This document shows, piece after piece, positions 16,045-25,439 of a stretch of DNA of 64,000 nucleotides. A program made the position numbers and the translations under genes. Positions within the stretch are counted from its first letter, which is position 1. Each line of letters begins with the position of its first letter. Origin of the DNA: Bacteroidota bacterium (GTDB lineage: Bacteria > Bacteroidota > Bacteroidia > Chitinophagales > Chitinophagaceae); assembly GCA_023387985.1 (NCBI GenBank), contig JAEWHC010000001.1, positions 1 to 64,000 of the forward strand, in the 5' to 3' direction. The notes beneath the pieces are model-generated. The model did no database searches and was not told the origin of the DNA. It saw only the letters and a program-made list of their open reading frames with translations.

Positions 16045-16974
16045 ATGAAACCGGTTTTTGCAGCAATCTTTATCACGGTTTTTTTGCTGACCGCACACTT
16101 TTCTTTTGGCCAGGAAAGATCTCCCCTTGAAGGCAGATGGGATATCACCGTTACGGTAAACGGCCAGGAATTTCCAAACTGGCTCGAGGTTTATCACAGC
16201 GGATTCAATGTACTGGTAGGTCAGTATGTAGGCATTGTGGGCAGCGCCCGCCCCATCAGCCGCGTGAATTATGAAAACGGCAATTTTTCTTTTCAGATTC
16301 CGCCCCAATGGGAAAGCACACCCGGCGATATACGCATGGTGGGACAGGTGCAGGTCGACAAGATCAGCGGCATGTTGTTCAACAGCGATGGCAGCCAAAG
16401 CAGTTTCAAAGGCGTTCGTGCCCCGGCCATGCGCAGCAGCGCCACGCCCAAATGGGGAAAGCCGGTGGCTTTGTTTAACGGAAAAAACCTGGATGGCTGG
16501 CAAGCCACCGGCTCCAACCAATGGATCGTGGAAAACGGCATGTTGAAAAACCCGAACGCAGGCGCAAACCTTTTTACCAAACAGCATTTTGGCGATTTTA
16601 AACTGCATGTTGAGTTCCGCTATCCCGCGGGAAGCAATGGCGGCATTTACCTGCGCGGCCGCTATGAATTGCAGATCATAGACAGCAAAGGATCGGCCCC
16701 TGCCCGTGACCTGTTTGGCGCCATTTATGGTTTCATCACGCCGTCGGAAATGGCGGCGAAAAATGCAGGGGAATGGCAAACTTACGATGTCACGCTGACC
16801 GGTCGCATGATCACGGTGATTGCCAATGGCAAAACCATCATTTCCAACCAGGAGATTCCCGGCATAACGGGTGGAGCGATCAATAGCCATGAAGGCGAAC
16901 CGGGCCCCATTTACCTGCAGGGCGATCACGGCCCTATTGAGTTCCGGAATATCACCATTACACCTGCCTTATGA
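16045..16974 (+). CDS. Secreted DUF1080 (3-keto-disaccharide hydrolase type) protein
   Basis: 309 aa. Signal peptide 1-24 (ends HFSFGQ). C-terminal ~180 residues are a DUF1080 jelly-roll: opening WGKPVALFNGKNLDGWQ, then SNGGIYLRGRYELQI and a last beta region around PIYLQGDHGPIEFRNI. DUF1080 members include 3-keto-glucoside or 3-keto-disaccharide hydrolases and sugar-binding proteins. The first ~125 residues (LEGRWDITVTVNGQEF onward) are a separate beta domain not recognised. Start at ATG 16045, with the signal peptide directly after; the frame is open further up but runs through rnhA. Its last codon overlaps the GH53 start (ATGA), suggesting joint use on plant glycans. Confidence 0.88.
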   Translation: MKPVFAAIFITVFLLTAHFSFGQERSPLEGRWDITVTVNGQEFPNWLEVYHSGFNVLVGQYVGIVGSARPISRVNYENGNFSFQIPPQWESTPGDIRMVGQVQVDKISGMLFNSDGSQSSFKGVRAPAMRSSATPKWGKPVALFNGKNLDGWQATGSNQWIVENGMLKNPNAGANLFTKQHFGDFKLHVEFRYPAGSNGGIYLRGRYELQIIDSKGSAPARDLFGAIYGFITPSEMAAKNAGEWQTYDVTLTGRMITVIANGKTIISNQEIPGITGGAINSHEGEPGPIYLQGDHGPIEFRNITITPAL

Positions 16975-18023
16975 ATATTTCTGTGTCACGATTTTCGCTT
17001 TGCCTGCTGACCATGGCCCTGATGCTGAACAGCTGCATCATCAAAAAGAATTTGCCTCAAGAACGCAACCGTTATGCCCTGAGCAACGAACAACGAAAAC
17101 CGCAACCAGTGCCTAAAGTAATTGGTGCGGATATTTCCTTTTTGCCTGAGCTCGAAGCCAAAAGCATGCAATTTAAAGTGGATGGCGTGGAAAAAGATGC
17201 CATACAATTGCTGAAGGAAAACGGCTTCAATTACATCCGTCTCCGACTATTCGTTAACCCTGCCGCTGACAGCGGCTATTCGCCCGGCAAAGGATTCTGC
17301 GACCTGGAACATACACTGCAAATGGCCAAACGCATTAAAGCCGCCGGCCTGGGGTTTTTGCTGGATTTTCATTACAGCGATTACTGGGCTGATCCGGGAA
17401 AACAATACAAACCACAATCATGGAAAGGCCTTGATTTTCCCGCACTCCAGGAAGCGCTTTACCGCCATACTTTCGACGTAATGAATGCGCTGAAACAGCA
17501 AAACACCCTGCCCGACATGGTGCAATGCGGCAATGAGATCAACAACGGTATGGTTTGGCCCGACGGCAATATTGACAACCCGGACCAGTTGGCAGCGCTG
17601 ATCCGCTCCGGCACCAAAGCGGTAAAGGACGTGGAACTCCGTACCATCATGATGTTGCATATCGCCCTGGGCGGACAGCATGAGGAATCGAAATATTTCC
17701 TGGACCAAATGCTTTCCCGCGACGTCCATTTTGATGTGATTGGCCAGTCCTATTATCCCGAATGGCACAAAACCATCCCCGACCTGCAGGCCAACCTGAA
17801 CGCCCTGGCCACGGAATACAAGAAAGACATAATTGTGGTAGAATATTCAGAAAAGAAAAAAGAAGTGAATGAAGTGGCTTTTAACCTGCCGTTCAGCCAC
17901 GGCAAAGGCACCATGATCTGGGAACCATTGAATACCTGGGAGAAACTGTTTGACGAAAACGGCAATGCCAACGAACTGCTGAAATTGTACCCGGTGTTTC
18001 ATGAGAAATACCTGGAGAAATAG
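16971..18023 (+). CDS. GH53 endo-beta-1,4-galactanase, lipoprotein
   Basis: 350 aa. Hydrolyses beta-1,4-galactan side chains of pectin (arabinogalactan type I). Lipoprotein signal with lipobox LNSC (Cys22), so probably anchored to the outer membrane. The GH53 barrel starts at IGADISFLPELE; acid/base Glu189 lies in MVQCGNEINNG and nucleophile Glu291 in IVVEYSE. GHSYYPEW-type block present as GQSYYPEWHKT. Length is normal for the family. Translationally coupled to the DUF1080 gene by a 4-nt overlap. No SusC/SusD pair lies nearby, so it is not part of a classical polysaccharide utilisation locus in this window. Confidence 0.93.
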   Translation: MNISVSRFSLCLLTMALMLNSCIIKKNLPQERNRYALSNEQRKPQPVPKVIGADISFLPELEAKSMQFKVDGVEKDAIQLLKENGFNYIRLRLFVNPAADSGYSPGKGFCDLEHTLQMAKRIKAAGLGFLLDFHYSDYWADPGKQYKPQSWKGLDFPALQEALYRHTFDVMNALKQQNTLPDMVQCGNEINNGMVWPDGNIDNPDQLAALIRSGTKAVKDVELRTIMMLHIALGGQHEESKYFLDQMLSRDVHFDVIGQSYYPEWHKTIPDLQANLNALATEYKKDIIVVEYSEKKKEVNEVAFNLPFSHGKGTMIWEPLNTWEKLFDENGNANELLKLYPVFHEKYLEK

Positions 18024-18248
18024 CGGTAGTATGGATTTGTGCACGTTAATGGTTAGCAGGAATAAAATGGGGATGGAATGCCTTCCGCCCTTCAAACCGG
18101 GCCCACTAAATGCTTAGCATTGAATACATAAAAGTCGCGAAGCGGATTTTTCTCAAGCTTTGCTTTTCATATAAACACATAATCATCAGCGGCGGCCGAA
18201 AGTATTCAGGCCATGCGGCGTCTAAACAAACTTTACTGCGTACAAAAT

Positions 18249-18821
18249 ATGTTTTGGGATTATTTCACATTCGGGTGGGAACACATCATGAGCTGGGGAG
18301 CATGGGACCATTTGCTATTTGTTGCCGCGCTGATTTCCATTTACACAGCCAGGGATTTCCGCAAGATCATTATTCTTGTCACCGCGTTTACCATCGGCCA
18401 TTCCATTACCCTGGCTCTTGCCTCTTTGGGCCATATCAGCATCCGTTCAGCCCTTGTCGAATTCCTCATTCCCCTAACCATTTTGTTGACGGCATTGTAC
18501 AACGTAGTCAACAAACAGGATAAGTATCAACGGATGTTTCCCAATTATTTACTGGCCCTTGGATTTGGCCTGATCCATGGACTTGGTTTCGCCGGCAGCC
18601 TGATGAGCCTGCTGGGCAAAACTTCTTCTTTGGTTATTCCCCTCTTAGGTTTTAATATTGGCCTGGAAATTGGCCAGATCCTGGTGGTGATTATGTTGCT
18701 GCTGATCTCCTGGTTCCTGGAAAAATACCTGAAAGCCCGTCATCATGAATTGAGCATTTTTATCAATGGAGGCGCATTTTTCGCTTCATTCATCATGCTT
18801 ACCGAACGTTGGCCCTTTTAG
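18249..18821 (+). CDS. HupE/UreJ-like membrane protein
   Basis: 190 aa, about six hydrophobic helices. Family signature regions are visible: WEHIMSWGAWDHLLFVAAL near the N-terminus (the HxxxGxDHxLF-type block with Gly replaced by Trp-Gly-Ala-Trp), then FTIGHSITLALA and GLIHGLGFAGSLM, with conserved His residues that may bind Ni or another metal. HupE and UreJ are linked to nickel supply for hydrogenase or urease, but neither enzyme is in the window, so metal and role are open. Start placed at ATG 18249 (MFWDYF); a start at 18213 is possible. 22 bp upstream of the M1 peptidase, so probably one transcript. Confidence 0.82.
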   Translation: MFWDYFTFGWEHIMSWGAWDHLLFVAALISIYTARDFRKIIILVTAFTIGHSITLALASLGHISIRSALVEFLIPLTILLTALYNVVNKQDKYQRMFPNYLLALGFGLIHGLGFAGSLMSLLGKTSSLVIPLLGFNIGLEIGQILVVIMLLLISWFLEKYLKARHHELSIFINGGAFFASFIMLTERWPF

Positions 18822-18843
18822 CATAAAAAAGTAAATCTGAAAC

Positions 18844-21210
18844 ATGAATAATTTTCGCTTCCTGATTCTTTTCCTTGCGCTTCCGGTAATGATGACCGCG
18901 CAGGATATCCGCAATAACCCAACGAGCAATCACGGCAACAAGTTTGAACAGCTGGGTACCATTTTACCCACCCCGAATGAATACCGTACAGCGAGTGGCG
19001 CACCAGGGCCGAAATACTGGCAACAGCGGGCTGACTATAAGATCAAGGCTACCCTTGATGAAAAAAACCTTACGTTGAAAGGTGAAGAAACGGTTACCTA
19101 TTTCAATAACAGTCCGGATGAACTTACCTATCTCTGGTTTCAGCTGGATGAGAACGAGCATGATCCAACGGTGAACAGTGTAACCTTTGACGCCAGCCGC
19201 ATGCGTCCCGTAATGCCTGCAAATGCTGCAGATGTTTTTGATAAACGCAAAATGCTGGAAGGCCTCGGTTTGAAAATTGATTTCATTCGCGACGCGGCAA
19301 ATAAATCACTTCCCTATACCATCAACCAAACCATGATGCGTGTGGACTTGCCTTCACCCCTGAAGCCTGGCCAGCAATTTGTCCTTCATATTGGGTGGCA
19401 TTACAAAATATCCGACCGGATGAAAGCCGGCGGCCGCGGAGGTTATGAATACTTCCCCGCAGAGGACAACTATTTGTTTACCATGGCACAATGGTATCCC
19501 CGCCTTTGTGTGTACAGCGATTTCCAGGGCTGGCAGAACCTGCAGTTTACCGGCCGTGGTGAGTTTGCCCTCACTTTCGGGAATTTCGAAGTGGAAATGA
19601 CCGTACCTGCCGATCATATCCTGGGTGCCACCGGCGAATGCCAGAACTACAGCCAGGTACTCACCGCCACCCAGCTTGCAAGGTGGAAACAGGCGCAGGC
19701 CTCAAAAGACATCATTGAGATCGTCAATCTCGAAGAAGCCAGAAAAGCAGAATCCACCAAATCTTCAGCTACCAAAACCTGGAAATACAAAGCCGAAATG
19801 GTAAGGGATTTTGCCTGGACCAGCAGCCGCAAATTCGTTTGGGATGCCATGCCGGTAACTGTTGAAGGCAAGAAGATTATGGCCATGAGTTATTACCCCA
19901 AAGAATCTTACAATACCTACCGTACATTCAGTACCAAAGCGGTGGCGCATACCATCAAGACCTACAGCCAATTCAGCATACCTTATCCCTATCCCGTGGC
20001 CATAAGTGTAGAAGCAGCGAATGGTATGGAATACCCGATGATTTGTTTCAATTATGGCCGTGACGAAGCCGACGGCACCTATACTGAAGCCACGAAATAC
20101 GGCGCCATTGGCGTAATCATTCATGAAGTTGGGCATAATTTCTTCCCGATGATTGTAAACAGCGATGAACGCCAATGGACCTGGATGGACGAAGGCCTGA
20201 ATACATTTCTGCAGTACATTACAGAAGAACACTGGGACAATAAATATCCAAGCCGCCGCGGGCCGGCCTGGGCCATCACCGATTATATGCGCCTGCCCAA
20301 AGACCAGCTGGAACCCATAATGACCAACAGTGAAAACATTGTACAATTTGGTCACAATGCTTATGCAAAACCTGCCACCGGTTTGAATATTCTTCGTGAA
20401 ACCATTATGGGACGTGAATTGTTTGATTTTGCTTTTAAGGAATATTCCCGCCGATGGGCGTTCAAACATCCTACCCCTGCCGATTTCTTCCGGACCATGG
20501 AGGATGCAAGTGCTGTTGATCTTGATTGGTTCTGGAGGGGTTGGTTCTATGGTATTGAGCCCGTTGATATCGCATTGAGTGATGTGCAGGTATACCGGTC
20601 AGGCGACCTGGTGAATTTCCGTGGCGGACGTGGCGGCGCAAATGATACATTCCGCATCGCCCGCCCGATGCTTACCCCCGATGATATTTCAAAGTTGCGC
20701 AACCGCGAGGATACTTCCATCCATTTTGCCACCGATCTGGATCCCCAACTCCGGGACTTTTACTGGAAATATGCCCGCGGGTTGGTAACCATCGATTCAA
20801 CACCTCATGTGGCGAACCGGCAGCCAATGGAAACCCCAACGCAGGACGATGAAACACGGGCTTTGCAGGATAAATGGTTTTATGAAATAAAATTTGAGAA
20901 TAAAGGCGGACTCGTTATGCCGCTGATTGTGGAATTTACCTTTGCGGACGGCACAACATCCACGGAACGCATCGCCGCGCAGATCTGGCGGAAGGATGAA
21001 AATACGGTAACTAAAGTATTCGTGATGGATAAAGAAGTAAAATCCATTCAACTGGACCCGCATCGTGAAACTGCTGATATCGATACCAGCAACAACAGCT
21101 GGCCTGAACTTGCCACACCGAGCCGCTTCCAGATTTTTAAAGGCGGGTCGCAAGGCAGAAACCGAAGCTCAGGAGCACCCACGCCCATGTCAAGAGAGAG
21201 CAGGCGGTAA
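18844..21210 (+). CDS. Exported M1-family zinc metallopeptidase
   Basis: 788 aa. Signal peptide 1-19. Peptidase M1 (aminopeptidase N-like) catalytic domain: zinc site HEVGH (427-431) and the downstream zinc ligand Glu450 in MDEGLNTF; NGMEYPM (394-400) stands at the place of the GAMEN exopeptidase motif, with Met-Glu retained. The N-terminal ~250 residues form the typical beta domain (ATLDEKNLTLKGEETVTYFNN). The C-terminal ~200 residues lack an obvious ERAP-like helical domain and are mostly beta. Likely a periplasmic or outer-membrane peptide-degrading enzyme. In line with the HupE-like gene (22 bp gap). A strong bidirectional terminator follows at 21226-21254. Confidence 0.9.
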   Translation: MNNFRFLILFLALPVMMTAQDIRNNPTSNHGNKFEQLGTILPTPNEYRTASGAPGPKYWQQRADYKIKATLDEKNLTLKGEETVTYFNNSPDELTYLWFQLDENEHDPTVNSVTFDASRMRPVMPANAADVFDKRKMLEGLGLKIDFIRDAANKSLPYTINQTMMRVDLPSPLKPGQQFVLHIGWHYKISDRMKAGGRGGYEYFPAEDNYLFTMAQWYPRLCVYSDFQGWQNLQFTGRGEFALTFGNFEVEMTVPADHILGATGECQNYSQVLTATQLARWKQAQASKDIIEIVNLEEARKAESTKSSATKTWKYKAEMVRDFAWTSSRKFVWDAMPVTVEGKKIMAMSYYPKESYNTYRTFSTKAVAHTIKTYSQFSIPYPYPVAISVEAANGMEYPMICFNYGRDEADGTYTEATKYGAIGVIIHEVGHNFFPMIVNSDERQWTWMDEGLNTFLQYITEEHWDNKYPSRRGPAWAITDYMRLPKDQLEPIMTNSENIVQFGHNAYAKPATGLNILRETIMGRELFDFAFKEYSRRWAFKHPTPADFFRTMEDASAVDLDWFWRGWFYGIEPVDIALSDVQVYRSGDLVNFRGGRGGANDTFRIARPMLTPDDISKLRNREDTSIHFATDLDPQLRDFYWKYARGLVTIDSTPHVANRQPMETPTQDDETRALQDKWFYEIKFENKGGLVMPLIVEFTFADGTTSTERIAAQIWRKDENTVTKVFVMDKEVKSIQLDPHRETADIDTSNNSWPELATPSRFQIFKGGSQGRNRSSGAPTPMSRESRR

Positions 21211-21225
21211 TCAAAAAAAAATGAA

Positions 21226-21254
21226 CGCGGGGCAGCCCATTTGGCTGCCCCGCG
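21226..21254. terminator. Bidirectional intrinsic terminator
   Basis: 12-bp perfect stem CGCGGGGCAGCC/GGCTGCCCCGCG with loop CATTT. On the plus strand CTTTTG follows (end of the M1 gene); on the minus strand TTCA and nine T follow (end of the frameshifted gene at 21289). Confidence 0.9.
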
Positions 21255-21288
21255 CTTTTGCCATAATTTGGCCATACGCATACGCATC

Positions 21289-22081
21289 TTATTCAGTCTT
21301 AATCACCAGCACATTAAAGCTTGCCCCAATGGGCATGTTCGATAAATCCTGGGTAAATATAGCCCACTGCCCAAACTCCGTGCTGAAATACACCCCAATG
21401 GCCTTATTTAAATACACTCCATTACTTTCGGGAAGGGTTCCAGTTTGGTGTAACCAACACAATATCGCTTCGCGATATGGGCAGCCCATAAAGAATCTTG
21501 GTAACATTGCCCGTTGTGTTGGCCAATGTAGTTTTATGCACAAAAGCGGTTGGATTGCTACCGGTTACAGTAAGGAAACCGTCCAGAACCACTGCACTTT
21601 TTTTACCGGCCGATCCCGTTACGAATTTGGCGGCAGCGCCTGTGGTTCCCCTGGCAATTAAACTGGGATCATTGGGTGCCGGGGTAAAACTTTCCGGAGG
21701 ATTGACCAGAACAACTCCACTGGGGTCAACTGTTACTCTTCTTACATTGTTGGTAGCAAAATGCAGGGGAAAGGCCCATGAGGTACCTACCGCCAGGCCC
21801 GCTTGTCCGTCGAGTACAGTTAAACCCGATTTAGGTACGCCGAGTTCGGTACCTGCTTCACCAAGACCATTGAGCCTGAACGCACTGTTGGAATAGGTCG
21901 ATTTCAGTTGGAGCTCAGCCCCAACACCTGAACCGGTGGTTTCTATCATTAAACGTGGGCGGTTAACTTTTTGGAGATGAAAATCAAAAAGAGGGCTCGT
22001 GGTACCTATGCCTACATTCTGTGCAAACAGCAATACAGGCAAAAGTAAAATGCCGATAAGGGTAGTCAATTGTTTAGTCAT
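21289..22081 (-). pseudogene. Secreted GIGTTSP-type protein interrupted by a frameshift
   Basis: Signal peptide (MTKQLTTLIGILLLPVLLFA), then NVGIGTTSP, a mark of Bacteroidota surface or tail-fibre-like proteins. The first frame stops after VLVTPNWNPSRK near 21422. The protein clearly goes on in the neighbouring frame as ESNGVYLNKAIGVYFS and on to NMPIGASFNVLVIKTE at 21289. Removing one base within CCCTTCCC (minus strand, 21430-21437) joins them as NWNPPESNGVY, a continuous domain of about 80 residues of a kind I recall from other Bacteroidota proteins but cannot name. Intact length would be ~264 aa. Either a true pseudogene, a sequencing error in the C/T run, or a +1 frameshift site (CCU UCC CGA). 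Confidence 0.8.
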
Positions 22082-22243
22082 TGCATTGATTTTGCAACCA
22101 AATTAAAGGGGAGATTGTTAAAAATCAATTTCCGGTTAATGTTTTTTTCCAGAAAATATCAGGTCAGGTGGTAATCCTGAACGTTTAAGCACACACGGAC
22201 TTATCCGTTTTTCACCGCAACCGTACATGCTACAAGAACCAAA

Positions 22244-23320
22244 CTACAAGCTGACGTTTGTCTTTTTCCCCAAAGCAGTAAGATCATCCACTACTGCCTG
22301 CAACAGTGGGATGCCGTTTTGCATCCGGTCTTTCTCCGCTTCCCGTTCCGGATCTCCCGGAATCAGCACAGGATTTTTCGGATCAATTGATTCCGCTCTT
22401 CGAAAACGGGCGAGCCATTTATCCATATTTTCCAGGAATTCTTCCCTGGGGCGAAAAGCGTCAACGCGCATAGCACCCAAAAAATGGCCCAAACCTTCTC
22501 CCGGCATATTTTCAGGCATGGGAACATAAGCCGGGAAAGGCGGAGCCCAGGGCCCGTAATTTGCGCCGCTTAACACAGCACTCAAAATATCCACGATACT
22601 GCCCAGTGCATAGCCTTTATGGCTGCCGTGCTCACGGTCGCCGCCAAGCGGCAACATAGAGCCGCCATTTTTCAATGCAAAAGCGTCAGTTGTCGAAGCG
22701 CCTTCCCGGGTCTGCACCCAGCCCTGCGGAGTTTCTTCTTGCTTGCGTTGCAATATTTCCAGCTTGCCGTTTGAAGCGGTGGTTGTTGCAAAATCGGCAA
22801 TAAATGGCGCTTCCTTTCCTGAAGGAATGGCCACACAAATGGGATTGGTACCCAGCATCCTTTCCCGGCTGAAAGTCGGGCTCACCAATGCACTCGCATT
22901 CGTCATTGCCCAGCCAATCATATCTTTTTCCAGGGCTTTCATGGCATGGACGGCTGCAATGCCAAAATGATTGCTGTTCTTAACGGCTACCCAACCTGTA
23001 CCCACGTTTTCCGCCTTATTGATGGCCACTTCCATGGCTTTGGGCGCCACTACAAGGCCCAAACCGCGGTCTCCATCCACAGTAGCTGTACCGGGAGTTT
23101 CATAAACCACCCGTACATCCGGAACCGGGTTTATTCTTCCTGCTTCAAACAACCGCCAGTAACCACTGAGGCGTGCGATACCATGGCTGTCTATGCCACG
23201 GATATCAGCGCTCAGTAAAACTTTGGAAGCGAGGTCTGCATCTGCCGCGGGGCATCCCATAGCGAGAAAAGTTTTCCGGGCATAAGCCAATAAGCTTTCG
23301 TAGGTAAAAGTGATTTCCAT
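22244..23320 (-). CDS. Ldh2/malate-L-lactate-ureidoglycolate dehydrogenase family oxidoreductase
   Basis: 358 aa, family length. NAD(P)-dependent 2-hydroxyacid dehydrogenase of the YlbC/AllD/ComC type, unrelated to Rossmann LDHs. Motifs: LLSADIRGIDSHGIARL (catalytic His in DSHG), NSNHFGIAAVHAM, and GHDRGYALG-like DREHGSHKGYALGS (nucleotide binding). Substrate (malate, lactate, sulfolactate, ureidoglycolate) is not readable. Cytoplasmic; single gene, since both neighbours are on other transcripts. A perfect -7 box TAATTTTG (minus strand, 23325-23332) lies only 4 nt before the ATG, implying a leaderless or nearly leaderless mRNA. Confidence 0.92.
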   Translation of the reverse strand: MEITFTYESLLAYARKTFLAMGCPAADADLASKVLLSADIRGIDSHGIARLSGYWRLFEAGRINPVPDVRVVYETPGTATVDGDRGLGLVVAPKAMEVAINKAENVGTGWVAVKNSNHFGIAAVHAMKALEKDMIGWAMTNASALVSPTFSRERMLGTNPICVAIPSGKEAPFIADFATTTASNGKLEILQRKQEETPQGWVQTREGASTTDAFALKNGGSMLPLGGDREHGSHKGYALGSIVDILSAVLSGANYGPWAPPFPAYVPMPENMPGEGLGHFLGAMRVDAFRPREEFLENMDKWLARFRRAESIDPKNPVLIPGDPEREAEKDRMQNGIPLLQAVVDDLTALGKKTNVSL

Positions 23321-23324
23321 AGCG

Positions 23325-23332
23325 CAAAATTA
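23325..23332 (-). promoter_or_regulatory. -7 box just upstream of the Ldh2-type gene
   Basis: TAATTTTG on the minus strand; perfect TAnnTTTG. Transcription from it would begin at or within a few bases of the start codon. No clear -33 box. Confidence 0.4.
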
Positions 23333-23456
23333 GAAACTTGTGGAATGGGATGAGCCGGCTGAGGGTTAGCTGGTTACCGCAATGATTGAGAGGTAAGCCA
23401 GACCCAACGAAAAAAAGCGGCGCGTTCACCGCGGGAGGGAATCAACCGAAAAGAAA

Positions 23457-23486
23457 AATCCGGGCTTTTATTTGAAGACCGGACTT
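23457..23486 (-). terminator. Probable terminator downstream of the FKBP gene
   Basis: On the minus strand AAGTCCGG (23479-23486) pairs, with one mismatch, with CCGGATT (23457-23463), followed by TTTTCTTTTC. It lies 30 bp after the FKBP stop codon. Confidence 0.5.
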
Positions 23487-23514
23487 AAATAGGTTTACGT
23501 TATGCTCTGGATCA

Positions 23515-23973
23515 TTAAGGCATGATGATCCTTGATGGGCCCTGCCCGTTCAGTTCTACCAGCTCCACATCAAACACCAGGGTTTTTCCGGCCAGCGAAT
23601 GGTTGGCGTCAAGTTTTACCGCGTCTTCAAGTATCTCGTGAACAGTTACCGGGATCGGGCGGCCATGATTGTCCTGCAAAGTCAGCTCCATACCTTTTTC
23701 CAATTCAATTTCCGCCGGAATATTGCTTTTGGGAAATTCGATTACATTTTCTTCACTCCATGTACCGTAGGCATCTTCAGGCGCAATGGTAATGGTCTTT
23801 TTATCACCAATACGCATTCCTTCCACACCGGCATCAAAACCCGAGATCATTTGCCCCGCACCTACTTTAAAACCAAGCGGTTCACGGCCTGCGCTGCTGT
23901 CAAACTGCTCGCCGCTTTCCAACTTTCCTGTATAATGCACTTTTACATCGTCACCTTTTTGTACTACTGACAT
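23515..23973 (-). CDS. FKBP-type peptidyl-prolyl isomerase, SlyD-like
   Basis: 152 aa. Proline isomerase and chaperone. The FKBP core is split by an insert-in-flap domain as in SlyD: VHYTGKLESGEQFDSS and PLGFKVGAGQMISGFDAGVEGM, then the flap segment around residues 70-125, then LDANHSLAGKTLVFDVELVEL (NHPLAGK-type motif). The His/Cys-rich nickel tail of E. coli SlyD is absent. No signal peptide, so cytoplasmic. Monocistronic by position, followed by a probable terminator. Confidence 0.93.
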   Translation of the reverse strand: MSVVQKGDDVKVHYTGKLESGEQFDSSAGREPLGFKVGAGQMISGFDAGVEGMRIGDKKTITIAPEDAYGTWSEENVIEFPKSNIPAEIELEKGMELTLQDNHGRPIPVTVHEILEDAVKLDANHSLAGKTLVFDVELVELNGQGPSRIIMP

Positions 23974-24052
23974 TGTTAAATTGTTTTATAGTTAAGCCGG
24001 CAAGGTAGAGGAATTGTTTGGGATATCGGGGTTAATTGTGGAAATTGCAACC

Positions 24053-25309
24053 ATGAAATTTCGATTTAAGATATCCTTCTTTTTTATGGTAACCGGGCTT
24101 TTTTTATTCCATTTTAGCACAGCCCAAAATGTGCGTACAGGCGCCGACCGCAGTGATCTTTACCTGCCATCGCTTCAAGGAAAAAATGTAGGCATTTTTG
24201 CCAACCATACGTCCATCCGCTCAACCACCGGAGAACACCTGGTGGATTTTCTTCAGGCTCAGGGCGTAAAAATCACGAAAATCTACGCCCCTGAGCATGG
24301 CTTTCGCGGCACCGCGGATGCTGGTGAAAAAGTAGGAAATTATACCGACGTCAAAACCGGTATTCCCATCATCAGCCTTTATGGTTCGAAGCTCACACCT
24401 TCTGCCGAAGACCTTTCTGGTGTGGATATATTGATCTTCGATATCCAGGATGTAGGTGTAAGGTTTTATACCTATATATCCTCTTTGGAATATTTTATGA
24501 ACGCGGCATTTGAGAACAATATTCCGCTCCTCGTTTTCGATCGTCCAAATCCCAATGGTTTTTATGTGGATGGACCGGTGTTGCAAAGAGCATATCGCAG
24601 TTTTGTCGGCATGCAACCTGTACCCATTGTTTACGGAATGACTATTGGAGAATATGCAAAAATGTTGGTTGGCGAAAAATGGCTTGGCAAAAAAGCCAAC
24701 GACATCGCCGAAGAACATCCGCAGGGCGATGATTTTCGCCTAAAAATAATTCCATGTGAGAATTACACCCATACCACCGAATATATTTTGCCGGTAAAAC
24801 CGAGCCCGAACCTGCCCAATCAACAGAGTATTTATTTATATCCCAGTATATGTTTTTTTGAAGGTACGGATGTTAGTCTTGGCCGCGGTACGGCCCTGCC
24901 CTTCCAGGTTTATGGCCATCCCACATTTCCAGATGCCCTTTACAGCTTCACACCGCAAAGTGTGGAGGGGGCTAAAAATCCGCCGCTGTTGAATAAGAAA
25001 AGCTATGGTTACGATCTTAGCCAGGTACCGATTGATATTTCGGAGAAAAAATGGCAGCAAATACAGCTCGAATACCTGCTGCGTGCATACCAGTTATTCC
25101 CTGCCAAGGACAGGTTTTTTCTCCGGCCTTCCAAAGGCAACCCCAGCGGTAAGGATTACTTCTTTAATAAACTGGCTGGAAATGATGAGCTGATGAAGCA
25201 AGTGATGAACCTGAAAACGGAAAAAGAAATCCGCGATAGCTGGAAAACCGATATTGACGCGTTTAAAAAAATCCGCAAGAAATATTTGTTATACAAGGAT
25301 TTTGAATAA
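24053..25309 (+). CDS. DUF1343 exo-beta-N-acetylmuramidase (NamZ-like, GH171), exported
   Basis: 418 aa. Family DUF1343, shown in other bacteria to be NamZ, which removes N-acetylmuramic acid from the non-reducing end of peptidoglycan fragments (GH171). Signal peptide 1-24 (FLFHFSTAQN). Conserved blocks: GIFANHTSI, YAPEHGFRGTADAGE with the acidic pair, IPIISLYG, DILIFDIQDVGVRFYTYIS, DRPNPNGFYVDGP and EGTDVSLGRGT. Start placed at ATG 24053; the open frame extends 13 codons up from a TTG. It would take part in cell-wall recycling, which fits the Ddl and PASTA genes further along only loosely. Followed by fmt after 130 bp. Confidence 0.9.
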   Translation: MKFRFKISFFFMVTGLFLFHFSTAQNVRTGADRSDLYLPSLQGKNVGIFANHTSIRSTTGEHLVDFLQAQGVKITKIYAPEHGFRGTADAGEKVGNYTDVKTGIPIISLYGSKLTPSAEDLSGVDILIFDIQDVGVRFYTYISSLEYFMNAAFENNIPLLVFDRPNPNGFYVDGPVLQRAYRSFVGMQPVPIVYGMTIGEYAKMLVGEKWLGKKANDIAEEHPQGDDFRLKIIPCENYTHTTEYILPVKPSPNLPNQQSIYLYPSICFFEGTDVSLGRGTALPFQVYGHPTFPDALYSFTPQSVEGAKNPPLLNKKSYGYDLSQVPIDISEKKWQQIQLEYLLRAYQLFPAKDRFFLRPSKGNPSGKDYFFNKLAGNDELMKQVMNLKTEKEIRDSWKTDIDAFKKIRKKYLLYKDFE

Positions 25310-25439
25310 TTGAAGGACTTAGAACCAATTCTATCTGCCAGGCAATGAGACAGTACCCAATGCACCCGTTTAACTTCGAAAATAGCCCGGCCTACATGCC
25401 AGGAAACGGCAGCATGTTTTTTTCTTGAAGAAACAGAAA

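Noticed and set aside
16045..18023. Polysaccharide utilisation locus around GH53
   Set aside because: No SusC/SusD pair or hybrid regulator nearby; only two glycan genes in an overlap.
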